In this document: one piece after another, positions 1 through 7,619 of the stretch
How positions within the stretch are numbered: position 1 is the stretch's first letter
Layout of the letters: every line of letters starts with the position of its first letter
NCBI GenBank assembly: GCA_913775005.1
Contig: CAJYKY010000483.1
Span: 1-13,073, forward strand
Direction of reading: 5' to 3'
Origin: an uncultured Achromobacter sp.
Lineage (GTDB): Bacteria; Pseudomonadota; Gammaproteobacteria; Burkholderiales; Burkholderiaceae_B
Length of the DNA: 13,073 bases
The notes under the pieces: generated by a model
Told to the model about the DNA's origin: nothing
What the model saw: the letters and a program-made list of their open reading frames with translations, nothing else
The model's database searches: none
Made by a program: the position numbers and the translations under genes

Positions 1-1179
1 TTGGTCTTCGCCCATGGCAATCGCTTTGCCATTGCCGGCGAACGTGAACTTGCCCACGCGGATCTCGCCGCCGTGCTGTTTGGCATGGTCGCGTGCGCGG
101 GCTTCGGTCATGCCGATGCTGGCCACCTGTGGATACGAATACGTGCAGGCGGGGATGCGCAGCGGGTCGATGGCGTGTACCGGTTTGCCGGCAATGGCTT
201 CCACGCACAGCACGGCTTCGTGGCTTGCCTTGTGGGCGAGCCACGGCGCGCCGGCCACGTCGCCAATGGCGTAGACGCCGGGCTCGTCGGTACGGCAGAA
301 CTTGTCGGTGACGATGTGCGTCTTCTCGACCTTCACACGCGTTTTCTCCAAACCCAGCTTGTCGACGTTGCCAACGATGCCGGCCGCGACGATGACGCGG
401 TCCACTTCCAGTTCCGTGCGTTTGCCTTGCTGCTCCAGCGTCACCTTCACGCCCGTGGCCGTCATGGCGCTGGCGGTGACAGCGCATTGCGTCAGCACGC
501 GGATGCCTTGCTTCTCGAACGCTTTGCGCGCCAGCTGCGAAATCTCTGCGTCTTCTTGCGGCAGAATTTCGGGCGTCATGTCGATCAGCGTCACGTCCGA
601 ACCTACGGCTCGGTAGAAGCTTGCGAACTCGGCGCCGATGGCGCCCGCGCCCACGACCAGCAGCGACTTCGGGATCTCGGCGGGCACCAAGGCCTGGCGG
701 TAGGCCCAGATGCGTTCGCCCAGCGGCAGCGCCGGCAGCTCGCGTGCGCGTGCGCCGGTGGCCAGGATGATGTGTTTGGCCGATAGCGTGGTGCCGTTGT
801 CCAGCGCCAGCTTGCCCTGGCCCGCCAGCGTGGCCGTGGCGGCAAAGACCGTCACGCCATTTTTTTTCATCAGATGCGCGACGCCCTGGCCCAGACGGCC
901 GGCCACTTTGCGCGACCTGGCCACCATGGCGGCCAGGTCGGCACGGGCCTCGCGCGCACCGGTGACGCCATAGTGCGCGGCTTCCTGGCATGCGCGCAGC
1001 ACGGTGGCGCTGTGCAGCAGCGCCTTGGTGGGAATGCAGCCCCAGTTCAGGCAGATGCCGCCCAGCTCGGCGCGTTCCACCAGCGCCACCGACATGCCCA
1101 GCTGCGCGGCGCGGATGGCGGCCACGTAGCCGCCGGGGCCGCCGCCGACGACGATGAGGTCAAACGTAGTCTTCGTCAT
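1..1179 (-). CDS. lpdA: Dihydrolipoamide dehydrogenase (E3), C-terminus cut by window edge
   Basis: This is the E3 flavoprotein of a 2-oxoacid dehydrogenase complex; it reoxidises the E2 dihydrolipoyl group and passes the electrons through FAD to NAD+. The 393 residues in the window show the N-terminal FAD motif GGGPGG (residues 12-17), the redox-active disulfide in GGICLNWGCIP (Cys43 and Cys48), the NAD-binding motif GAGAIGAEF (from residue 177), and the second FAD motif YAIGDVAGAPWLAHKASHE before the dimerisation domain. The family is usually about 460-475 residues, so roughly the last 70-80, including the catalytic His-Glu pair, lie outside the window. The ATG at 1179 is 8 bp after the E2 stop and has only a weak upstream purine stretch, so translation is probably coupled to E2. 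It is the last operon gene visible here. The family assignment is firm; which complex it serves is inferred from position. Confidence 0.96.
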   Translation of the reverse strand, partial: MTKTTFDLIVVGGGPGGYVAAIRAAQLGMSVALVERAELGGICLNWGCIPTKALLHSATVLRACQEAAHYGVTGAREARADLAAMVARSRKVAGRLGQGVAHLMKKNGVTVFAATATLAGQGKLALDNGTTLSAKHIILATGARARELPALPLGERIWAYRQALVPAEIPKSLLVVGAGAIGAEFASFYRAVGSDVTLIDMTPEILPQEDAEISQLARKAFEKQGIRVLTQCAVTASAMTATGVKVTLEQQGKRTELEVDRVIVAAGIVGNVDKLGLEKTRVKVEKTHIVTDKFCRTDEPGVYAIGDVAGAPWLAHKASHEAVLCVEAIAGKPVHAIDPLRIPACTYSYPQVASIGMTEARARDHAKQHGGEIRVGKFTFAGNGKAIAMGEDQ

Positions 1180-1187
1180 CGTCGGGC

Positions 1188-2588
1188 TCACAGCAGAATG
1201 CGCACGGGGTTTTCGATCAGCGTGCGGAAGGCGGCGAGCCAGCGCGCGCCAAGGGCGCCGTCCACCGCGCGATGGTCGGCCGATAGCGTGACGGTCATGA
1301 CGGTCGCGGCGACGAGTTCGCCGTTGTCGGCCACGACGGGACGGCGTTCGGCCGCGCCCACGGCCAGGATGGCGGCTTGCGGCGGGTTGATGATGGCGGC
1401 GAATTGGCTGATGCCGTACATGCCCAGGTTGCTGACGGTGAGCGAGCCGCCTGTGAACTCTTCGGGCTTCAGGCGGTTGATCTTGGCGCGGCCGGCCAGC
1501 TCGACGATTTCACCGGCGATGGCGGACAGGGATTTCACGTCCGCGTCGCGCACGATCGGGGTGACCAGGCCGCCATCGGTGGCGACGGCGACCGAGATGT
1601 CCGCGCCCGCGTGGTATTCGATGGCGTCTTCGTGCCAGCTGACGTTCACCTCGGGCACTTCACGCAGCGCCAGCGCGGCGGCGCGCACGATGAAGTCGTT
1701 GACGGACAGCTTGACCGCGCCGCCATGATTGGCCTGCGCACGCAGGGCCAGCAGCGCGTCCATCTTGCAGTCGACCGACAGGTAGAAGTGCGGCACGTTC
1801 TGCTTGCTTTCGGTCAGGCGCCGAGCGATGGCGCGGCGCATGCCGGTGTGCGGCACGCGCCTTGCGGCGGCGCGCGAGGCGAAGGGCGCCGCCGAGGCAG
1901 CGGTGCCGGTGGCGGCCGGCGCACGGTCGCGCGCCGCTTCCACGTCACGGCGCACAATGCGGCCGTGCGGGCCGGTGCCGGTGATGTCGAGCAGGTTCAC
2001 ATGCCACTGCGCGGCCAGGCGGCGCGCGAGCGGACTGGCGAAGAGGCGGCCGCCGGGGACGGCGGTGGTGGATGATTCGGCGGCGGACAATCCTGCGGGA
2101 GACGATCCAGTGGCAGACGCCCCGGCGGCGGATGCCCCTGCGGTGGACGACCCTGCGTTAGACGATTCAACGGCAGACGACACAGCCGCAGACGACACAG
2201 CCGCAGACGCCCCAGCGCCTGGCTTGCCCGCGGCATTCCCACTTGCCGACGCATCAGAAGCAGACGATGCCGCGCCCTGCGTTGCACCCGATCCCGCCGC
2301 GCCACCCTGTTCGGCCAACACCCGATCAATCGCCGACGCGTCGTCGCCTTGTTCCAGCAGCACGCCAATCACGGTATTGATCGGCACGGACGCGGCGCCA
2401 GCGGGGACGACGATCCGCGCCAGCACGCCCGCGTGTTCCGCGTTGATTTCAACAATCGCCTTCTCGGTTTCGATCTCTGCCAGCGCATCGCCCACGGCGA
2501 CGGCGTCGCCTTCCTTCTTGAGCCACTGGTGCAGGTTGCCGCCCGAGGTGTCGGCGGCAACGGAGGGGAGCTTGATAACTTTTGCCAC
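1188..2588 (-). CDS. 2-oxoacid (acetoin/pyruvate-type) dehydrogenase E2, dihydrolipoamide acyltransferase
   Basis: This is the E2 core enzyme, which moves the acyl group from E1 via lipoate to CoA. Of 466 residues, 1-80 form a single lipoyl domain with the lipoylation site EIETEKA (Lys43). Residues about 95-180 are an Ala/Ser/Gly linker, about 182-218 the E1/E3-binding domain (SPLARRLA, GTGPHGRIVRRDV), and about 245-466 the catalytic domain ending in LSADHRAVDGALGARW, with active-site His439 and Asp443. The catalytic end resembles alphaproteobacterial/mitochondrial pyruvate and acetoin E2 proteins. The longer open frame begins at 2666, but those 26 extra residues overlap the VOC gene and look nothing like a lipoyl domain. 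The GTG at 2588 gives the standard N-terminus MAKVIKLPS and has an AGGACG ribosome site 6 bp upstream. Ten 15-bp repeats encode residues 125-174 of the linker. The acyl substrate is unknown. Confidence 0.95.
   Translation of the reverse strand: MAKVIKLPSVAADTSGGNLHQWLKKEGDAVAVGDALAEIETEKAIVEINAEHAGVLARIVVPAGAASVPINTVIGVLLEQGDDASAIDRVLAEQGGAAGSGATQGAASSASDASASGNAAGKPGAGASAAVSSAAVSSAVESSNAGSSTAGASAAGASATGSSPAGLSAAESSTTAVPGGRLFASPLARRLAAQWHVNLLDITGTGPHGRIVRRDVEAARDRAPAATGTAASAAPFASRAAARRVPHTGMRRAIARRLTESKQNVPHFYLSVDCKMDALLALRAQANHGGAVKLSVNDFIVRAAALALREVPEVNVSWHEDAIEYHAGADISVAVATDGGLVTPIVRDADVKSLSAIAGEIVELAGRAKINRLKPEEFTGGSLTVSNLGMYGISQFAAIINPPQAAILAVGAAERRPVVADNGELVAATVMTVTLSADHRAVDGALGARWLAAFRTLIENPVRILL
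2069..2218 (-). repeat. Ten tandem 15-bp repeats inside the E2 linker
   Basis: The tract divides exactly into ten units of 15 bp with no indels. Units 8 and 9 (2174-2203) are identical (plus strand cagacgacacagccg) and the others are diverged copies. The unit is a multiple of three, so changes in copy number keep the frame. On the coding (minus) strand each unit encodes a five-residue Ala/Ser/Gly block such as AVSSA or AGASA, covering residues 125-174 of the flexible linker between the lipoyl and E1/E3-binding domains. Confidence 0.85.
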
Positions 2589-2594
2589 GATATT

Positions 2595-2600
2595 CGTCCT
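2595..2600 (-). promoter_or_regulatory. Ribosome binding site that fixes the E2 GTG start
   Basis: On the minus strand AGGACG lies 6 bp upstream of the GTG at 2588 and overlaps the TAG stop of the VOC gene (2599-2601). This supports the GTG start and suggests that translation of E2 is coupled to termination of the VOC protein. Confidence 0.6.
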
Positions 2601-3084
2601 AGTTTGCGGCGGCCAGATCGGGCCGATAGGCGGCGACGTCGTCGTATTCGACCAATTCCAGCACATTGCCTTCGGGGTCGCGGAAGAACGCCAGCCACGT
2701 GCCGGGCCGCACTTGCATGGGGGCGGGCGTGCTGTCGAACACGATGCCGCGCGCTTGCAGCGTGCGGACCAGGCCCGGCAGGTCGCGCACGATGAAGGTC
2801 AGGTACGTCGCGCCCTGGCGGTCCAGAATGGCCGTGCTACGCACAGCAGCTTCCGGCGCAACTTGCGGTTGCAGCAGCTTGATGCGTTCGCCGTAAGGCG
2901 TTTGCAGCCGCGCCACGTCATAGCCGTGCGCGCTCAAGCCCGTCTCGCGCGCCTTGCCGGCCGGCACGCTGACGCGGTTGACCAGCGTCAGGCCCAGCAC
3001 ATCTGTGTAGAACGCCAGCAAGGCGTCCAGGTCGCGGCAGCAGATGCCGACTTCCATCGGCACCGTCATGTGCAGTGCGCTCAT
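2599..3084 (-). CDS. VOC-superfamily (glyoxalase/bleomycin-resistance fold) protein
   Basis: A 161-residue protein with the two beta-alpha-beta-beta-beta modules of the vicinal oxygen chelate fold: VGICCRDLDALLAFYTDVLGL (first 20 at residues 12-31) opens module one, and YLTFIVRDLPGLVRTLQARG with FFRDPEGNVLELVEY (133-147) forms module two. In typical metal-dependent members the four ligands are His/Glu. Here the aligned positions read Glu11, Lys69, Tyr94 and Glu143, so the metal site is altered or absent. The start is the ATG at 3084, which overlaps the E1 stop by 4 bp (ATGA); the 48 codons of open frame upstream lie inside the E1 gene and are not needed. Its place between E1 and E2 points to a role linked to the complex, perhaps handling a reactive 2-oxo or enediol intermediate, or binding a ligand. 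The specific function is unknown. Confidence 0.88.
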   Translation of the reverse strand: MSALHMTVPMEVGICCRDLDALLAFYTDVLGLTLVNRVSVPAGKARETGLSAHGYDVARLQTPYGERIKLLQPQVAPEAAVRSTAILDRQGATYLTFIVRDLPGLVRTLQARGIVFDSTPAPMQVRPGTWLAFFRDPEGNVLELVEYDDVAAYRPDLAAAN

Positions 3085-5264
3085 GCCTGTTCCCCCAGGT
3101 CGGCCAGCACGTCGGCCAAGCCCGCCAGCACTTCTTCGGTGTCGGCAAACGCCGCGCGTTCCAGCACCTTGGAAATGCTGGGCGACGCCTCGCCGCCCGT
3201 CACGCGTTTGACGGGCTGGTCCAGCCAATCGAAGTAGCGGCGCTGGATCTCGTCGGACAGCATCGCGCCATACGACGTGCCGCGCGCGCCTTGTTCCACG
3301 ATCAGCACGTTGTTGGTCTTCTGGATGCTGGCGCCGATGGTGTCCCAGTCCAGGCTGGCGCGGTCCAGCGTGCGCAAGTCGATCACCTCGGCGTCCACGC
3401 CCGCTTCCTCGGCCGCCTTCAGCGCGCGGCTGACCATCGACAGGTACGTCAGGATGGTGACCTTGCTGCCCGCGCGGCGCACGCGCGCCTTGCCGAACGG
3501 AATGGCGTAGTCCAGGTCGCCGTCGGCCACCTCGCCCGACGAGGCATACAGGTCCACGTGTTCAATGACTAGCACCGGGTCCTTGGACGCCAGCGCCGTG
3601 TTCATCAGGCCCACGTATTCATACGGCGTGGACGGGGCCACGATGCGCCAGCCGGGCGCGGTGGCGAAGATGCCGGCCGGGTCCATCGAGTGCTGCGAGC
3701 CATAGCCCGTGCCCATGGCGACCTTGGTGCGCAGCACGAAGGGCACATCGATGTCGCCGCCGAACATGTGGCGGGCCTTGCCGATCTGGTTGAAGATCTG
3801 GTCGGCCGCCACCCACATGAAGTCGGGATACATGAATTCGACGACGGGTTTGTAGCGCCCGTCCATCGCAAGGCCGCCGCCCAGGCCCGCGAAGGCGTTC
3901 TCGGAAATCGGCGTGCCCAGCACGCGGTCGGGGTATTTGTCTTTCAGGCCGCGCGTGGCGCCATTGGTGCCGCCCTTCAAGCGGTGCACGTCTTCGCCCA
4001 GCACGACGACGCCGCCATCGGTTTCCATGCGGCGGTCCAGCACGTCGGCAACCGCATCGACGAACTTGCGTTCGACGCGCGCGCCCGTGTAGGCGTCCAC
4101 ATCCTGGTAGCGCAGGCCGTCCAGTTCCGAGCCGTCGCTGCGCAGGCCCACATCGCGGAAGTCGGGGCTGGGCCACAGGTCAGCGCGCACGCGGCGCTTG
4201 CCGCCGTCGGCCGCTTCGGTCAGGCGGCTGCTGACGTCTTTCATGACGTCTTTGCAGCGCTGGCGCAGCGCATCCACTTCCGCTTGCGTGATGAGCTGGC
4301 GGCCGATCATTTCCGTGGCAATCTTGTCCAGCGGATCGCGGCGACGCCATTGCGCCTCTTCGTCCTTGCTGCGATAGCCGAACGCGCTGCCAGGGAAGGG
4401 GCCGTTCTGGTGGAAGAAGCGATAAACATCCACTTCCACAATCGTGGGGCCGTTGCCCGCGCGCATGTGCGCCACGGCTTCCGACATGGCCAGGTGGACG
4501 GCCAGCGGGTCCATGCCGTCCACCTTCCACGACGGAATGTTGAAGGCCAGGCCACGTGCCGACAGGCGCGGTTCCGCGGTGGATTCTTCAACCGTCGTGG
4601 ATACGGCGTAGCGATTGTTTTCAATGAAGAAGCACAGCGGCGTCTTCCACGCGGCGGTCAGGTTCATCGTTTCCAGCACGGAACCGATGTTGACGGCGCC
4701 GTCGCCAAAGTACGTGACGGCCACGCGGTCGGTGCCGGCGTGCTTGTGCGCCCAGCCCGCGCCGGCGGCCAGCGGCACGCCGCCGCCCACGATGGCGTTG
4801 GTGCCCAGCGCGCCCGCTTCCAGCCAGCGCAAGTGCATGCTGCCGCCACGGCCACGGCAATAGCCCTGCGCCAGGCCCATGATTTCGGCCAGCGTCTTTT
4901 GCAGCACGTCGTCGATGGCGGGCGTGTGCGGGTTGCGCGGGTCCAGGCCTTGCTGCGCAACGTGTTGCAGCGCCTTGGCCAGAAATTGATGGTGGCCGCG
5001 ATGCGAGCCGTTGATCTGGTCGCCTGCGCCCAAGGCCAGCACCGACCCGACCGCGCCGCCTTCCTGCCCCACCGACGAGTGGGCCGGGCCATGCACGAGG
5101 CCTTCGGCGGCCAGTTCCAGCACCGCTTCTTCAAACGCGCGAATCCAGTGCAGCTGCGTCAGCATCGTGCCCAGCAGCGCCGGGTCCGCCTGTTGCCAGT
5201 CCTTGGCGTCGACCGTCAGTTGCCGCCAGGGCGCCTGCGGTTCAAGCGGTTGGTAGGTGGCCAT
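3081..5264 (-). CDS. Fused alpha/beta E1 of a thiamine-dependent 2-oxoacid or acetoin-type dehydrogenase
   Basis: A single 727-residue chain carries both E1 subunits, which are separate proteins in most bacteria. The alpha part (about 1-365) has SVGQEGGAVG (64-73), SHRGHHQFLAKA (87-98), GYCRGRGGSMHL (134-145) and the thiamine-diphosphate motif from GDG (187-189) to ENN (215-217). The beta part (about 390-727) has VLGEDVHRLKGG (421-432), SENAFAGLGGGLAMDG (454-469), SQHS with His525, and the C-terminal transketolase domain containing IVEQGARGTSYGA (655-667). The alpha half resembles acetoin and pyruvate E1-alpha more than branched-chain E1. The usual active-site Gly-His-Ser loop is replaced by YRFFHQNGPFPGSAFGYR (281-298). 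The ATG at 5264 is preceded by GGAGA at good spacing. It probably decarboxylates or cleaves a 2-oxo substrate and acylates the E2 lipoate. The substrate is not determinable here. Confidence 0.93.
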   Translation of the reverse strand: MATYQPLEPQAPWRQLTVDAKDWQQADPALLGTMLTQLHWIRAFEEAVLELAAEGLVHGPAHSSVGQEGGAVGSVLALGAGDQINGSHRGHHQFLAKALQHVAQQGLDPRNPHTPAIDDVLQKTLAEIMGLAQGYCRGRGGSMHLRWLEAGALGTNAIVGGGVPLAAGAGWAHKHAGTDRVAVTYFGDGAVNIGSVLETMNLTAAWKTPLCFFIENNRYAVSTTVEESTAEPRLSARGLAFNIPSWKVDGMDPLAVHLAMSEAVAHMRAGNGPTIVEVDVYRFFHQNGPFPGSAFGYRSKDEEAQWRRRDPLDKIATEMIGRQLITQAEVDALRQRCKDVMKDVSSRLTEAADGGKRRVRADLWPSPDFRDVGLRSDGSELDGLRYQDVDAYTGARVERKFVDAVADVLDRRMETDGGVVVLGEDVHRLKGGTNGATRGLKDKYPDRVLGTPISENAFAGLGGGLAMDGRYKPVVEFMYPDFMWVAADQIFNQIGKARHMFGGDIDVPFVLRTKVAMGTGYGSQHSMDPAGIFATAPGWRIVAPSTPYEYVGLMNTALASKDPVLVIEHVDLYASSGEVADGDLDYAIPFGKARVRRAGSKVTILTYLSMVSRALKAAEEAGVDAEVIDLRTLDRASLDWDTIGASIQKTNNVLIVEQGARGTSYGAMLSDEIQRRYFDWLDQPVKRVTGGEASPSISKVLERAAFADTEEVLAGLADVLADLGEQA

Positions 5265-5301
5265 GAGTGAATCTCCAGAATGTTTTTAAGCGTCAGTGCG
5301 A

Positions 5302-6090
5302 TTAGAGGTAGCTGTAGCGGCTCCAGCCGCCGTCGGCCACCAGGGTGTGTCCGGTGATGTAGGCGGCCTGGCGCGAGGCCAGGAAAACCGCCAGGTCGGC
5401 CATTTCGGCCGGCTGCGCCATGCGGCGCAGCGGGGTGCGCTGCTTCAGGCGTTCGGGGTCCAGACGGCCGCGTGCCGCGAGGTCGCGCACCAGATCCGTT
5501 TCCACATAGCCGGGCGCCAGTGCGTTCACGCGCACGCCCAGCGGGCCCCATTCGACGGCCAGCGTTTCCGTCAGCAACACCACCGCGCCCTTAGTGGCGC
5601 AGTAGGCGGCGCGGTCGGGCGCGGCCACCACGCCATACATCGAGGCCAGGTTGATGATGCTGCCGCTGCCGGCTGGCACCATGCGGCGGCCGGCTGCCTG
5701 CGCGCACAGGAACACGCCGGTCAGGTTGATGTCCACGGCGCGGCGCCATTCGTCCACGGTGACGTCCAGCGTGGGTTTGTTGGCCGACACGCCGGCGTTG
5801 TTGACCAGCACGTCGATGCGGCCCCAGGCATGTTCAACCTGGGCAAAGGCGCGCTCGACGGCGTCGGCGTCTGTCACAGACGCCTGCACGGCCATGGCGT
5901 CGCCGCCTGCGGACTTCAGTTCGGCCACGGCGCTGTCCAGCGCGGCCGCGTCCATGTCCAGCAGCGCGACGCGCGCGCCCTGGCGCAAGAATGCCTGGGC
6001 GGTGGAAAAGCCGATGCCCTTGGCGCCGCCAGTGATCACGACGCGTTGGCCGGCGAGGTCGCTATGGATGACTTCGGTAGGATGGTCCAA
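5302..6090 (-). CDS. SDR-family NAD-dependent oxidoreductase (TTG start)
   Basis: A 262-residue classical short-chain dehydrogenase/reductase with a Rossmann fold. Visible are the cofactor motif TGGAKGIG (20-27), an Asp at the end of beta-2 (LLDMD, Asp45) that favours NAD over NADP, NNAG (97-100), and the catalytic triad Ser150, Tyr163 and Lys167 (YCATK). VNALAPGYVETDL and the C-terminal TGHTLVADGGW are also typical. No ATG lies in frame between the livF stop and the Rossmann strand. The only reasonable initiator is TTG at 6090, with AGGT 7 bp upstream. It lies 48 bp after livF and 37 bp before E1, so it probably oxidises the imported compound or an intermediate to the ketone used by E1. The substrate is unknown; the annotation 3-oxoacyl-ACP reductase would be a generic family name only. 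Confidence 0.93.
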   Translation of the reverse strand: MDHPTEVIHSDLAGQRVVITGGAKGIGFSTAQAFLRQGARVALLDMDAAALDSAVAELKSAGGDAMAVQASVTDADAVERAFAQVEHAWGRIDVLVNNAGVSANKPTLDVTVDEWRRAVDINLTGVFLCAQAAGRRMVPAGSGSIINLASMYGVVAAPDRAAYCATKGAVVLLTETLAVEWGPLGVRVNALAPGYVETDLVRDLAARGRLDPERLKQRTPLRRMAQPAEMADLAVFLASRQAAYITGHTLVADGGWSRYSYL

Positions 6091-6138
6091 GAGGGTTACC
6101 TGTAGATCAGTAGATGAAAGGGAACACGGCGGGGCGGC

Positions 6139-6870
6139 TTACACCGCCAGCCATTCCTGCACCACGTCCTGCCGTTCGTGCAACTGCGCAGGCGGGCCTT
6201 CGAACACGATGCGGCCATGGCCCATGACGCTGACGCGCGTCGATACCTTCAACGCAATCGTCAGCTTCTGTTCCACCAGCACCACCGACACGCCGCGCTT
6301 GTGGATGTCGCGGATCACGTCAGCGATCACTTCCACGATCTTCGGCGCCAGCCCTTCGGTGGGTTCGTCGATCAGCATCACCTTGGGGTTGCCCAGCAGC
6401 GAACGGCACATCGTCAGCATCTGCTGTTCACCGCCTGACAAGTTGCCGGCACGCGTGTTGACGCGTTCCTTCAAGCGCGGGAAGTAATCGAACATCTGCT
6501 CTGCCGTCCAGTAGGGCGCGTCGTCGCGCTTGGGCTGTTCGCCCATGCGCAGGTTTTCATCTACCGTCAGGTTCGCGAAGACCTCGCGCTCTTCCGGCAC
6601 GAAGCCCAGGCCGGCACGCGCAATCTCGAAGGGCCGCTTGTTAGTGATGTCGCGCCCTTCGATGGCGATGCGGCCGCCAGTCACGTCCACCAGGCCCATG
6701 ATGCTTTTCATGGTGGTGGAGCGGCCGGCGCCGTTGCGGCCCAACAGGCTCACGACTTCGCCGCGCCCGATGGACAGGTCAATGCCGTGCAGGATGTGGC
6801 TCTTGCCGTAGTGCGCATGCACGCCTTGCAGGCTGAGCAGGGGGGACTGCGGGGTGGCAGGCATCGTCAT
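6139..6870 (-). CDS. livF: Liv-type ABC importer ATP-binding protein, LivF type
   Basis: One of the two cytoplasmic ATPases of a hydrophobic/branched-chain amino acid (HAAT) family importer, 243 residues long. The Walker A motif is GRNGAGRST (44-52), with Arg50 where nearly all ABC proteins have the phosphate-binding Lys. The signature LSGGEQQ (144-150) is canonical, as are Walker B VMLIDEP (164-170) and the LivF-type VEQKL (199-203), where Gln stands in the switch-His position. GLGFVPEEREVFANLTV (87-103) is the Q-loop region typical of LivF. The ATG at 6870 overlaps the livG stop by 4 bp. Another ATG lies two codons in. The Liv family also carries amides, urea and aromatic acids, so the gene name gives the transporter family and not the substrate. 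Confidence 0.95.
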   Translation of the reverse strand: MTMPATPQSPLLSLQGVHAHYGKSHILHGIDLSIGRGEVVSLLGRNGAGRSTTMKSIMGLVDVTGGRIAIEGRDITNKRPFEIARAGLGFVPEEREVFANLTVDENLRMGEQPKRDDAPYWTAEQMFDYFPRLKERVNTRAGNLSGGEQQMLTMCRSLLGNPKVMLIDEPTEGLAPKIVEVIADVIRDIHKRGVSVVLVEQKLTIALKVSTRVSVMGHGRIVFEGPPAQLHERQDVVQEWLAV

Positions 6871-7619
6871 ACCGTTTCCTCTCCCAGATAGGCTTCACGC
6901 ACGCGAGCATCGGCGCGGATGTCGGCCGGCGTGCCGGTGGCCAGGATTTCGCCATACACCAGCACGCTGATGCGGTCCGCCAGCGAGAACACCACTTGCA
7001 TGTCGTGTTCGACGATCAGCAAGGTGCAGTCGCGCGTCACGTCCTTGATGAGTTCAACCGTGTAGTCCACTTCGTGCTGCGACATGCCCGCCATGGGCTC
7101 GTCCAGCAGAATCACTTTGGGACGTGACGCCAGCGTCATGCCGATTTCCAGCGAGCGCTGTTCGGAGTAGTTCAGGTCACCGGCAGCGGTGTGCTGCTTG
7201 GTTGACAGCCGCACCTTTTCCAGCAGGCGGTCCACGTCTTCATTGACGGCGCGGTTGCGCGCAATGGGGCGCCAGAAGTTGTAGACCAGCCCGTGCATGC
7301 GCTGCACCGCCAGGCGCAAGTTTTCGCGCACGGACAGGCGCGGGAACACATTGGTGATCTGGAACGAACGCGCCAGCCCCAGCCGGTTGATGGCTTCGGG
7401 CGCCAGGCCGCCAATAGAACGCGAGCGCAGGCTGATATCGCCCGAGGTGGGTGCGAACGACCCGGACATCAGGTGGAACAGCGTGGACTTGCCGGCGCCG
7501 TTGGGGCCGATGACGGCGTGGCGTTCACCGGCCTCGATGGCCAGGTTCACGCCGCGGATGATCTGCGCTTCGCCAAAGGACTTGCGCACGTCGGTCAGGG
7601 TGAGAATGTCGTGGCTCAT
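6867..7619 (-). CDS. livG: Liv-type ABC importer ATP-binding protein, LivG type
   Basis: The second ATPase of the importer, 250 residues. Walker A GPNGAGKST (38-46) is canonical with Lys44. RSFQITNVFPRLSVREN (84-100) is the LivG-type Q-loop. The ABC signature is degenerate, LNYSEQR (149-155): the second position is Asn and the invariant Gly is Ser152, where LivG proteins usually read LSYGEQR. Walker B VILLDEP (169-175) and the switch histidine in IVEHDM (His205) are intact. The C-terminal GEILATGTPADIRADARVREAYLG is typical of LivG. It overlaps livM upstream and livF downstream by 4 bp each, fitting translational coupling and balanced stoichiometry. The signature change and the LivF Walker A change are expected to fall in the same composite ATP site. 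Confidence 0.95.
   Translation of the reverse strand: MSHDILTLTDVRKSFGEAQIIRGVNLAIEAGERHAVIGPNGAGKSTLFHLMSGSFAPTSGDISLRSRSIGGLAPEAINRLGLARSFQITNVFPRLSVRENLRLAVQRMHGLVYNFWRPIARNRAVNEDVDRLLEKVRLSTKQHTAAGDLNYSEQRSLEIGMTLASRPKVILLDEPMAGMSQHEVDYTVELIKDVTRDCTLLIVEHDMQVVFSLADRISVLVYGEILATGTPADIRADARVREAYLGEETV

Noticed and set aside
1..786. Plus-strand frame at the left edge
   Set aside because: It lies opposite the E3 gene, whose FAD, NAD and disulfide motifs are intact on the minus strand.
1804..3237. Plus-strand frame encoding an Asp/Ala-rich repeat (DDTAADDTAAD)
   Set aside because: The repeat is the complement of the E2 linker repeat; the flanking translation matches no family, and the minus strand has the lipoyl and E1/E3-binding domains.
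3690..5270. 526-codon plus-strand open frame opposite the E1 gene
   Set aside because: It is a GC-driven antisense frame. The minus strand encodes a full E1 with many conserved motifs, while the plus-strand translation is His/Ala/Arg-rich with no recognisable domain.
5302..6090. Naming the operon SDR as fabG or a butanediol dehydrogenase
   Set aside because: The motifs only establish a classical NAD-preferring SDR; substrate cannot be read from them.
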